Source: Phytophthora sp. 'mugwort' (Eukaryota > Oomycota > Peronosporomycetes > Peronosporales > Peronosporaceae). Taken from it: a stretch of DNA of 64,000 nt. Made by a program: the position numbers and the translations under genes. The stretch spans positions 2,196,001 to 2,260,000 of the forward strand of contig JAUCEF010000003.1 in assembly GCA_033558025.1 (NCBI GenBank), read 5' to 3'. The notes below the pieces were generated by a model. That model worked only from the letters and a program-made list of their open reading frames with translations. It was not told the origin of the DNA and did no database searches. Shown piece after piece: positions 32,770-43,233 of the stretch (positions within the stretch are counted from its first letter, which is position 1; each line of letters starts with the position of its first letter).

Positions 32770-34446
32770 GAGACGAAACGTGGTCGGCTCTCAACCGAGC
32801 CTCCGCAAAGCTCTCAATGTAACCACACAAACTCAACGGTCCGCCGAGTTCATCCAGTCGAGTGGCCGGGTTGTTACAGACTTCGTGCTCAGCAAGCAGT
32901 ACCGTGATTGCTTACTTAAGTGCGATGTGTGAGCCACTTCATCTGGCGTTCACTAAACCACAGTTCGACATAGGCATGGTTATATTGGAGGAAACGTTGT
33001 TGTTGGAGGTAGAGATAAACTTTCAGAGTGATCCTGTCAGCGTTAGATCGATCAACGAGGCAATGGATCAGCAGCGTTGAGTGGTTCAGCCAATAATTTG
33101 GGAGTACCGTGAGCTACTATGTACATGTAGAAATCGAGAGAACCATGTGAGACGGAGTAATTGTCGAGGATTGGGGCCAGACAATCATGGATTGCACACA
33201 CAATTTCTTCAATCTTGAGATTGCAATTCAAATATCACCCAACGCTGGTCCTGTCCGGTAATTGATCAGCCTTTTTGTGTGCTTACCGATTTTTAGGCGG
33301 TACTTCACGGAAGCAACTCAAGAATCGGAAGATTCTCGGAAATATTTGATTTTCGTTGAGACGACCCGAGCGCGAGCGCACAATGGCTTGAGATCACCAG
33401 CCCAAGTCGCGCTCAGTGCTCGGCCTTGTCACTGAAAACTACTGCTACTCGTGGTCATGCCATTCGTTACTAATACTATTTTGCTGCTGCTGTCTAGTCA
33501 CAGTTTTCAAGCACAGTATTAGTTGGTACTTACTAGCCTAACCAAAAAAAATCTCAAGTTGCCCCCACGAGGACCGATTCAGCTCTACCCAGTTGCAATT
33601 CGTGACCGCAGCGATCAGTCGAAGCCGATCCATCCCAAGACTGTTGGTACCTGCATGGTCCGTGTTAAAGCAGCGCACCCCGTTCTCGGTGCTGCAGTCC
33701 CGAATCTCATTTCGGTGGGCAGACATTTCGAGGCAAGACCCCCTCCCTCCCGCGACTGAACTGCCGATATAGACTCGAGCGATGCGGTGCTCGGCAAAGT
33801 GTACACGGTGACGAGGGCTCTAATTTGGACTTCAAACGCCTGCAGGAGACGGGTGTACTGTACCTTGACGTTGCACATCAGACGGTTCACTGCCGCATCT
33901 CTGGAAGGAAGCTACTTGTGACACTTGGCTACACAAATCGACAACAGTCGATTGATGATGAGGCGAGAACTCGACAACTAATGCTCCTCTCTCTTCATAT
34001 CGAGTGAATTCTACGTTGCTACAGCATGAGGAAGGTGTCGACAATTTTATAGTCACCATTGCTATAACCTGAACTATGCTACTCGGAACCGCAAAGATAC
34101 TTTCGCATTCATCCTTGTCAGCCAAATTTGACGATCACGGTCTGATCCGGTCCGTCGGCTCGTTTGCAGCGCCTATCCCAATGCAGCTCATCGGACTCGA
34201 CGCTCACAGTGAAGTCTTCAAGCACTGCTGCATACAGGGGGACACCACGTGACGAGCACGGCGGCAGAAAAGCCGTCGGGGCGTCGATGCCATGGACCTC
34301 CACGTGCTGAGCCCGACGACATCGCCAGTCTCTGCAGCACCACCGCGGGAAGCTCTGCATGATACCTGATGACGAATTGTCAAGGCCTCTGATCCCGCCC
34401 TCAACGCTTCTCCTCCGTTGCTCAGTGGAACGTGACACATTCGAAT
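32770..34446. other. Intergenic, no gene recognised
   Basis: Short open frames on both strands with no recognisable motif. The stretch 33380-33540 is of ordinary composition. The 300 bp before the acyltransferase are GC-rich, as for the coding region that follows. Confidence 0.5.
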
Positions 34447-34453
34447 TCACTCT
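34447..34453 (+). promoter_or_regulatory. Candidate oomycete initiator TCACTCT
   Basis: TCACTCT fits the oomycete Inr pattern YCAYTYY and lies 34 nt upstream of the ATG at 34487, within the range used by oomycete genes. A seven-base degenerate match is weak evidence by itself. Confidence 0.3.
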
Positions 34454-34486
34454 GCACGGCACAAGTCCCCGAGTTCAACGCAAGTC

Positions 34487-36007
34487 ATGAGCTGTTTCTC
34501 AAGCGAAGGCGTCGTGGGTGACAAGCGTCGCTTCCCGCTACGTGCCATCGAGCGCTTCGGCATCGCCGAGCCCAACGTATCGGTCAAGTGCTGCCACGCC
34601 ATCGCCATCAGTGGCGACATGGACCAACTGCTCACGTTCCTGCCGACCGCCGTCATGCGCACGTACAACCGCCACCCGCGTCTGCGAGCGTTGCTTGTCA
34701 AAGACGAAGAGTTCATGGCCGAAGTACAGCTGCAAATCTCGCTGGACGACGTCACGGCCAAGAAACTGCTACGCGTCCGTGACATATCCGACTCGGAGGA
34801 GGACGTGGCGGCCTGGAAGAACTGGAATCAGTTCGTGCAGACTGAGACCCACATCCCGTTCGACCGCTATACACAGTTCATGTTCTACCTCACCGTATGG
34901 GTCAACAAGGCGGAGCGTAAGGCCCGTTTCTTCGTCTTCTCGGACCACATCATGTCGGACGGCGACTCGGGTCAGATCTTCGTCAATGACACGCTCGAGG
35001 ACATCGCGTTGCTGTCGATTGAGGCAGCTAAACCCGTGAACGAGTTCCCGTTGCGCCCGTCGCTCTACGACATGTGGTTCACGGGCGGTCCGTGGTGGCT
35101 CAAGCCTTTGTCCAAGATGATGCTGGCGTTTGTCGGCGGCTCGGCGTTCGTCAACTTCATGAAGGTCTTCAAGCCCGTGCTGACTCCACGCGAGGACCAG
35201 AAGGACTTCGGCATCCCGTTCGAGCAGAACAGCACCACCTTACTCAGCCAAGCTGGCAACCCGATCAATATGCGCAGCACCCTGCGCAAATGCAAGGAGG
35301 AGGGCGTCACACTCGGTGGAGCTTTGATCCCGATGCTTGTGCTGGCCTTCTACCATGCCAGTAAGGTCGACCATAAGCTTAAGGGCGTCCAGGAGACTGA
35401 CGGGCCGTTCCGATTCGTGGCCGATATCTGCTACAACATGCGCCAGCGTGTGCCTAAACCTGCCAAAGAGCGCCAGGTGGGTCTGTACGTGACCAATACT
35501 GCGCTCCAATGGCTCGCGACTGAAGGTGTCGACATGAAGACAGAAAAGTTCTGGAACTTGGCACGCACCTCCAAGCAGCAAATGGGTGCGCAGGGTGACA
35601 AGCTCCTGGAGATGGCGATGCCGTGCTTCCTCATGGACCGCAAGCTCATCAAACCGAAGGTCGGAGAGCTACTAGGAGACTTTAAGATCCCTAGCTCATG
35701 CACAGGCGACGCAACCATCTCGAATCTTGGCCGCTACATATACAAGAAGAAGCATATTCTGGCCTCTAATGGCATGCTCGAGGTGGAGGATATGTTCGCC
35801 TTTTGTGCCATCCCGTTCGTGGCCACGTCGTCGACTATTTGGCTCTCGACCGTCAACGCCTTCAATTATTCACTGGCACATAAGGTCGACGAGAAAGTCG
35901 GCAATGAACTCTTTAACGCCTACGTCAAGATCTGTGAGAACGCCAGCAATATCAATAAGGACGATACGATGGAGGACGTGCTCAAACGTCTCGGTCTTGA
36001 GGTGTAA
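34487..36007 (+). CDS. CoA-dependent acyltransferase, condensation-domain fold (paralog 2)
   Basis: Intact single-exon protein of 506 residues, collinear with the gene at 8.2 kb over its whole length and identical in long blocks (for example MFYLTVWVNKAE and LLSIEAAKPV). Catalytic His154-IMS-Asp158-Gly159 and the TISNLGRYIY segment near the C-terminus are kept. No signal peptide or membrane helix. Codons end mostly in C or G, as in highly used oomycete genes, more so than in paralog 1. The gene ends 130 bp before the start of the large secreted protein on the same strand. Acyl donor and acceptor are unknown; relatives act on alcohols, lipids or peptides. Confidence 0.87.
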   Translation: MSCFSSEGVVGDKRRFPLRAIERFGIAEPNVSVKCCHAIAISGDMDQLLTFLPTAVMRTYNRHPRLRALLVKDEEFMAEVQLQISLDDVTAKKLLRVRDISDSEEDVAAWKNWNQFVQTETHIPFDRYTQFMFYLTVWVNKAERKARFFVFSDHIMSDGDSGQIFVNDTLEDIALLSIEAAKPVNEFPLRPSLYDMWFTGGPWWLKPLSKMMLAFVGGSAFVNFMKVFKPVLTPREDQKDFGIPFEQNSTTLLSQAGNPINMRSTLRKCKEEGVTLGGALIPMLVLAFYHASKVDHKLKGVQETDGPFRFVADICYNMRQRVPKPAKERQVGLYVTNTALQWLATEGVDMKTEKFWNLARTSKQQMGAQGDKLLEMAMPCFLMDRKLIKPKVGELLGDFKIPSSCTGDATISNLGRYIYKKKHILASNGMLEVEDMFAFCAIPFVATSSTIWLSTVNAFNYSLAHKVDEKVGNELFNAYVKICENASNINKDDTMEDVLKRLGLEV

Positions 36008-36137
36008 AACCGTAATGTGTAGCACTATTGCATTTAAATAATTACAATAACTGCTTTTACTCGATCATCCCTATATTTTTGATTATTGCTTCACGAATGG
36101 AACACGGCGCAGACCAACGGTCGCTTTAGAACAGTTC

Positions 36138-39100
36138 GTGATCTTAGCTCTGATGCAGCATGGGACGCTCTTAGTCAGGATATTAACGCAGATTCTTCTA
36201 GTGGTGATACCAGCGCTTTCCATCTCAGCGCAGTCGCTCGTGGTGTCTGAAGCCAATTGCTCGATCGCGGACGAGGCCCAGAACGCATCCGTGACGCTCA
36301 CGTGGCATTTATTTGATGGCGACGTCGACTATACGAGGATTTCCCATTCCAGTGAGGTACTTTTGACAGCAAGTTCCTCCTTCTCGGACCGACTGCTGAT
36401 CCTGGGAGGCATCGAGTACGAATCGGCTCAACCGACAGTCGAGAGCCCCGTGCTGGTCTACGATATTGCTATGAACGTCTTCCTTAAACCACAAGACCAA
36501 ATCTTGTCGGCCGTATCGACAGCATATCAATCCACAGACACAACGAGTGAGACCGTGTTCACGTCCCCAGCGAGTCGAGCTGAACACGCCTCGTTCATTA
36601 ACCAGGATGGAGCTGTGTTCGTCTTCGGTGGACGCTGTCGAGAGTTTGTTAATGATATGTGGCGAGGGTGTGTAGATCTAAGCTCGACTAACACAGTATG
36701 GGATGAACTGGTGACTGCCACCGATACTAGTACAGTTGCAGCAACTCCCGTCCCTCGTATCGGTCATTCGTTCACTAAAGTGTTCGAGAACAGCACAATG
36801 CTCGGTGCTCTTGTGTATGGAGGACTGTCAGAAGACTATATAGAGCTGAATGGGTTGCATTTGGCCTTCATTACCAAAACTTCCTCTGCATCGCCAGTAG
36901 CGTGCACAAACCGAGGTCCAAAACTGTCCTGGCGACTGCTACAAGCTGGTCCATTGATGGATGGAGGCACTGTTCCAACGGCTCGAGCGTACCATGCCGC
37001 AATGACATCATCCAAGCTGTTCACGTCCATGCAACTCGTGTGTGTCATTATCCATGGAGGTAAAAGCACTCTTCAAGGCGTCATCTTTAATGAGCTTTGG
37101 CGCTTGTGTCCTTCCTCGAAACTTTCCGTGTCGGTGCCCGTAGAGAGAATGAACTTTACGTGGGAACTTCTCACCGAAATCGGAACGACGCCCGGTGCTC
37201 GATACGGAGCGAGTCTCACGTTCGTAGACGAAGGAAAGCTCGCTCTCGCTGGGGGGTCCTACACGTTCCCAAGCGATTTTCTAAGTGACACGTGGGAGCT
37301 CAATGTGAATGCAACGCAGTGGATCCGTCTCGCCTTCACTCCAGACTATTCACCGCCGCGTCGAGGTCATACCCTTTCGTTCTTCCCAACAACTACACGC
37401 TTGTTCCTGTTCGGTGGTAGAGATCGCTATTCAGTTGTCAACAAGAGGATGCAAGCGGCGTATTACAGCGCACCGTTCTGTACTGCCGGGCTCAAGATCA
37501 CCTTTTGTTCTACTACTGCCAAGTACGTCTGTATCGCGTGTCCGGCCGGTTCCTATCTCGAAAGCGGCTCTCGCAAGTGTTTACTGTGTCCACAAGGCAC
37601 GTTTTCGTCGTCGGGATCGGCTGAATGTACGAAATGCCCCGCCGGCACGTTCAGTACGGACATAGGCAAAGACAGCAGTGCTCCGTGTTCGTCGTGTCCT
37701 CCAGGGACCTTTTCCGAGGCTCTTGGTGCTGTGTTAAGTGCGGCGTGCGCTGTTTGTGCAGCAGGCACTTTCACGGCTTCACCTGGGTCCGTGACTTGTG
37801 TCAATTGTGCAGCTGGAACCTATTCCAGAGCCAACGCATCGCTGTGTACCGCTTGTCCCCGTGGCAAATGGAGTGTTGTCGGAGCTGGCACCTGTTCCGA
37901 CTGTGCTGCTGGCACATATACGCCAAGCACAGGCTCCAGTGTATGTTTCTCTTGTCCCAGAGGATACTTTAGTCATACCGGCAGCTCGACTTGTCTAGCG
38001 TGTCCTGTTAACACATATAGCTCCGTAGTTGGCGCGACAGCTTCAAATTGCCAGACTTGTCCTTCGTATACGTTCACAACGTCGGAGGGTCAAAGTAAGT
38101 GCGAGATCTGCCCACTTGGGTCTTCGTGGACTGGAGATTCCTGTCAAGTGTGCAGCAAAGGAGACTACGCATCGCTTACTACAAATGGAGCGTGCGTGGC
38201 CTGTCCTAAAGGCTCTTACGCGTCTGATATGGGCTCATCCGAGTGCCAACGCTGTCCAACTGGTCACTTCACGACCAGCACGGGGACGAGCAGCTTAAAA
38301 GAGTGTGAGCTGTGTACCAGTGGATCACTTCTCGACGGAGAAGTTTGTCAGACATGTGGCGCTGGGACGTATCCCGAACCAAGCGGGTTTTGCTCAGCTT
38401 GTCTTCCTGGCAGCTACCAACCCGGCGGAGCATTGTCAAGCTCGGTCGATACATCGCTTGGTTGCATGTCTTGTCCTTCCATGAGTTATAGTGACGGAAT
38501 CGGGGCCACAGATTGCTCTCTTTGTGGTGCCGGCACCTTCTCGATGGAAGCATGGAGAAACTGCATTTCCTGCGGTGTCTCTCAGTCATCATTATCACTA
38601 TCAGGATGTGTGGCTGGTCGCAATGGTTTGTCATGTTCCGGGAATGGACATTGTGTCTATGGGGGTTGTTCCTGTAATGCTGGTTGGGTAAGTGGGGATT
38701 GCAGTGTGGCTGTAGATGCTACTGTCACAACGATAGCCCCAGCAGTATTGTTCTTCCCTGACGCGCCAATTCAGGTTGTCAAGTTCTCTGCATCAATACC
38801 AACAACAAGCGACATTCCAGTTAAAATCGCTCGATCGGGGTCCTTAAACGCTCGGCTGCAGGCGCTTGTTGGCTGGAGCTCGAGCAATTTTTCTGCTACT
38901 CCGTCGTCGTTTCCGATCTCGCTCGATTTTGCAGCTGGCGAGTCCCGAAAGACCGTCCAGATCCCGCTTTCAAAGCTCTTACCGAGAACTGGCTGTCGAT
39001 TCTTCACTTTGTTGCTGCAAGACGTCGTTGGAGCGAGCATTAGCTCCGTATCGTCCGATTCCGACAGGATGTTGACTGTGTATGTTGACGATATGAACGG

Positions 39101-41175
39101 TGCGTCCGGTGGAGAGACCGGGAGAGCTGTAACCTCGACGTATATGCGGCAGACAACTGGCACTTCGATCGCTGCAGTGACGCTGGATCGTCTTGTGCCG
39201 ACACTCGTCACGCTGTCTCCTGAGACGACTGTCGTCGACGCAAACCTCGGAGTCTCCGTACGTGACCAGCCCCTGAACCTGCTGGTTGCGATCGATTTGT
39301 CCGCTTCGTGTGTTTCGGTCTTCCTCGATCTGCTTCCCGCGATCGTCGCTCAGCTTCAGCTCGTCTACCCAGCAGGCGTTCGACTGGGTTTGGTGAGTGG
39401 CATGACCAAGCCAACCGCGGTGTTTTACGCAGATCTTGCGGACTTTTTCAGTGCTGCTCAAGCACTCGCTGCATTAAGTGCTGGCAATGCGCCCGTTGAT
39501 TGGGACTGGATAAAAGCAGGTTTAGAGACAGGTAGTTCATCGTGGCCAACAATCGACCGTCGGCATCTGCTGCTTGTAGCAGGCGACACCCTCATTCCTG
39601 ATGGATCTGTCACTCTTTCGACCACACTATTGAACCAGTTGCGCTCACAAAACGTCTTCGCATTGACTTTATCTCCAACACAAGTCACGTTTGCCAGTGG
39701 CAACGACGTGATCACCAGTGTGTCGTATGACACGACGCAAGCCATTCCTTTAACAATTCGTCAAGCTTTCGAGCAGAAGGATAATGCTTTACCTTTGCGT
39801 GTGAACATTCTGAGCGACCCGGCGGGACTTGTGTCTTCCGTTCAAGTGGCCGGATTCTCCAGTGGCTCGAGTTCGCTCCCAGTCGTTCGCGTCGCTCTGG
39901 GGTCGTTTCCAACACCGACTCAGCTTCAAACTCACCCTTCTCTGATTGTCACCATTGGGGTGCCAGGTGGCTCCTTGCTGTCCATCGCAGTGAGCGACCC
40001 TGGACGTGCATGCTTCCCACCAACACAGACTTTTCCTATTGACTCGGTTCCGTTCAGTGGTTGGGCTGACGCGTGGCATCTCTCAAGTTTGAGCGACATC
40101 AAACACCTCTGGAAACCTTCAGGTGATTCCTCGACACTACAAATGGCCATACACCAAGATACCTCACTCCTGCGTCGATCGACCAGCACGAGCTTGTCCA
40201 TCTACGACTTAAGATCGACACAATTGAGCATCAAGAGAACGTTCCAGGGCTCTTTATTTGCTCCAGGACTGTCATTGGTCTCACGTGGTTATTGGAGATT
40301 GCTCTCGGACAGCAGGACGGCGAGCTGCAACGTCCAGCTCACCATGATTGGTACCAACATGAGCTTAGAAACCTTCAGTATAGTGCATTTCGCCTCTCAC
40401 GTCGTCCCAGGTGAATGGAACTACGGCTACTTGCAAACCAGAATCCTCTGGGACCTCAGTAGTCTAACCGTTGCATTACAATGCAACACATCGTCTCCTG
40501 GAGTAATTGTCCAATGGGCAGCGCTGGGGTTGCTCCCCGACCCAGAATCTGCCTGCAAATGCCCTCGTGGATTTTATAACGATTTCCTCTTAGACTCGAG
40601 TTATGGAGACGGAACTTGCGTACGATGTGCCGCAGGCTCATACTGTGCAGCAGGGATCAAGCGGCAATGCCCAGATGGCACGTTTTCGTTTGGAAAAGCA
40701 GCATCATGTGAGACGTGTCGAGAGGGTTGGATTTGCACTGCTGGACTGGCACGACTCTGCGATCCAGGAACGTACTCGACATCATCATTCACCTGTGGGA
40801 TCTGTCCGAGCGGCTATGCATGTCGGAATGGGAAGAAATTTGTATGCCCCGCTGGCACTTTTTCACTCAAGCAGGCGAGCGAGTGTCAAAGTTGCCCTCC
40901 AGGCACAATATCGCACTCGGAAGGGTACGTATTTTCAAGTTTCAATTAAACTTAGAGTGGAGTATTAATCTTTACTCAATTTTTTTACTTTTGTGCTATT
41001 TAGATCATCAACGTGCGAGCTTTGCCCGCTCAGGTGGACATCCAATTACCAGCGCGATCACTGCATCTCTTGTCCACCAGGTGAAGCAACTTTGTACGCA
41101 GGGCAACATCCGTGTTCATCTTGCGTTGCTTCGATATTTCCGATTCGCAACCAACCTGAGGTTTGCCCCGCCTAA
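36138..41175 (+). CDS. Large secreted Kelch / cysteine-rich / VWA-like protein (2 exons)
   Basis: Exon 1 36138-40924 and exon 2 41004-41175 join in phase 2 across a GTACGT...TTTAG intron of 79 nt, giving 1652 residues. A signal peptide is seen (hydrophobic 11-29, cleavage likely after SISA at 31). Domains in order: Kelch-like repeats at about 60-440 (VFVFGGR, LVYGGLSE, LFLFGGRD); tandem ephrin-receptor-like cysteine repeats (CPxGTxS pattern) at about 446-825; one EGF-like unit (CSGNGHCVYGGCSCNAGW); a Calx-beta-like segment at about 870-985; a VWA-like domain from about 1050 whose LLVAIDLSAS holds a DxSxS MIDAS motif; then a second cysteine-rich block at about 1472-1652. No transmembrane helix is seen before the stop, so it would be secreted unless further exons exist. 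Probably an adhesion or cell-surface recognition protein; the ligand is unknown. Confidence 0.8.
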
Positions 41176-41976
41176 AACAATAATGATCCTCTCGCAGTAC
41201 AATTGTTAAATTATTATTATTTGAAGAAAAGAACGTATTCTAGAAGCAGTGCCTACAGGACATCATACGAAGGAAGTACCCGATGGTTAACGCGTGCAGT
41301 CTGTGGACTGCCAAGCACAATTGAGACATCAAGTTACGACGATTACAACGCTGCAGATCAGAAATACAGCTACATACCTCGCTCGAGCTCAAAGAACCAA
41401 GACCTTATTTGCCGCAGATACGAGATCTTAAGTAATCGGGAATGATCTGCTGGCCATGAACATTATCGTGCGCCTTGCCGCCCGCAGCTTTCTTAGCGAC
41501 TTCAGCCGTCATCGAGATGAGATCCCTCAGACATACGCGACTATATTTATTAGGGATCAAACTCCGTAGCGAGTTTAACAGACAGCACAAATTACAAATT
41601 TGAGCGCGAATGCATGAATCATCCCTACAGTACTTAAGTGTACTTCGCACATTGAAGCCACTACAGAATTTGTACAATACATGTACATGTAGAAGCAGCC
41701 AATTAATATGAACTAGTACAGTAAATAGAGTAAAGCCGTTGATGGCTGGAATCCAAGCGTGAAGCTTTATGTGAAATTAAATGATGGGGGTCTCACTAAA
41801 GCCGCTGCTGTGCTGCACTGCAAAGCTACAAGGCCTCGCCGTCATTCGTATCTCTAACTCGCTCAGTCAGATTACCTATTGGGAGCAGGTTTGCATCACG
41901 CAACATGCGTTCGCAATGCAGCTGCTTCTCAATAGCAAGCCCACACTCGGACAATGCGAGCAAGAGCGTGAAAGAG
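41176..41976. other. Intergenic, no gene recognised
   Basis: 3' flanks of two convergent genes. AT-rich, with only short unsupported frames. GTACATGTACATGTAG at about 41678-41693 is a short internal repeat. Confidence 0.5.
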
Positions 41977-42913
41977 CTACGTAATACTACGCAATACGAC
42001 GCTGGTCATCTCGCGTCCACGTCGATTGCTAGTCTTGCGAGAAGAGCCAGCCACTTTCTTCTCCAGCACGTCGACGTACTGCTTGAGCTCCCGCAGTTGC
42101 CGCTCCAGCGCTTTTTTCTCTGAGGTTTGCTGTCGAATATACGCCAAGTACTTCTTCAAATGCGCTTGCTGCGTTCGAGCAGTATGCTGGAAGCTTTGCA
42201 TCATGAAGCGCTTTCTGTCGCTAAGCTGTGCGAAGCGTGATTCCAACCTCGCTATGATCTGCTGAAGCCGCGTCAACTGGAGATCCTTCCCCTTGAGTTG
42301 GGCATGCAACGAGGTCAGTGGCAGTTTGCGCAGTTGGCTAGCGTGCCGTCTCACCGCTGATCGGCCGTCGCTTAGTGTCTTGCCGTCGTTCTCGGCACTG
42401 TCGGTATCACCATCTTCATCCTCATCAAATTTTGCATGGTCATCGACCTCGTCCTTCACATTTCCTTCGCGTTGATTATCCCGCACTCGACCGTCGACTG
42501 CGGCTTCTCGTTGCCTTCGTCGAAGCACCCCAATCTCTCGTTCTTGCTCCACGATGATCGCTTGCAAGCGGCGGAGTTGCTCGTGCCCACTTTCTGTCGT
42601 CTCGACCATGTCGCCAGACTCTTTACTGCTGTCAAAGCAACTGCCGTACTCGGTCCCCGTGTCGCATCCTCCGGGACGGCCGCAGTCATGTATAAGTTTC
42701 TCGTTCAACCTCACCAGCTCCTCCATCTGCTGGAACATCGCGACGCACTGATCATGGTCCTGTCGCGCTCTGCGCTCGCTCGATTCGCGAAGCTGCTGGA
42801 GCTCCCGCTGAAGCGAAGCATACGATGCGCACTGCAAGATAACGCGGCAAGCACGATGAACGACACAAACAGTTAATTATCATGCAAAAAGGAGCCTTTA
42901 CCTCGTGCTCCAT
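41977..42913 (-). CDS. Coiled-coil protein (2 exons), function unknown
   Basis: Proposed model: exon 1 42913-42902 (MEHE), a GTAAAG...TTGCAG intron of 70 nt, exon 2 42831-41977, in frame, about 288 residues. An earlier exon is possible, because the frame stays open upstream of this Met and a CTTGCAG lies just before it. The protein is mostly helical. An N-terminal coiled coil (SLQRELQQLRESSERRARQD) is followed by an acidic linker and a long C-terminal coiled coil (LQLTRLQQIIARLESRFAQL, then EKKALERQLRELKQYVDVLE), with a basic end (RKTSNRRGRE). No enzyme motif. It is transcribed divergently from the MAP kinase gene, with 320 bp between the starts. Confidence 0.65.
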
Positions 42914-43233
42914 CGTCTGGAAAAGTAGCCATCTTCCTGCAAGTTGAGGCGACGTTGTCGGTTACACATTGTCTGAGCATGGCTACATCCTGTTGCCTGT
43001 CATATGTATCTTATTCCCTAGGTTCAACTGTTTTTCACATCTGCTGCCGCCCCCTCGACACGAGGCCGGGGCGCCTGCATCGGCCGTCTTCTCTCGCTCG
43101 CCACCTGTCTCCCTGCCGTCTCCACTGTGCCGCGCTTGGCTCTCTCTGTTCCGCACACCCGTGCCCATATTTCGCCGCCTTTTCCCGTGACCAGCGTCTA
43201 GGAGGATAGCTGTACCCATCTTTTGGTGCAATC
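42914..43233. promoter_or_regulatory. Divergent intergenic promoter region
   Basis: The 320 bp between the starts of the coiled-coil gene (minus) and the MAP kinase gene (plus) must hold both promoters. It is pyrimidine-rich on the plus strand between 43040 and 43190 (CTCTCGCTCGCCACCTGTCT). No perfect YCAYTYY initiator was seen near either start. Confidence 0.4.
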
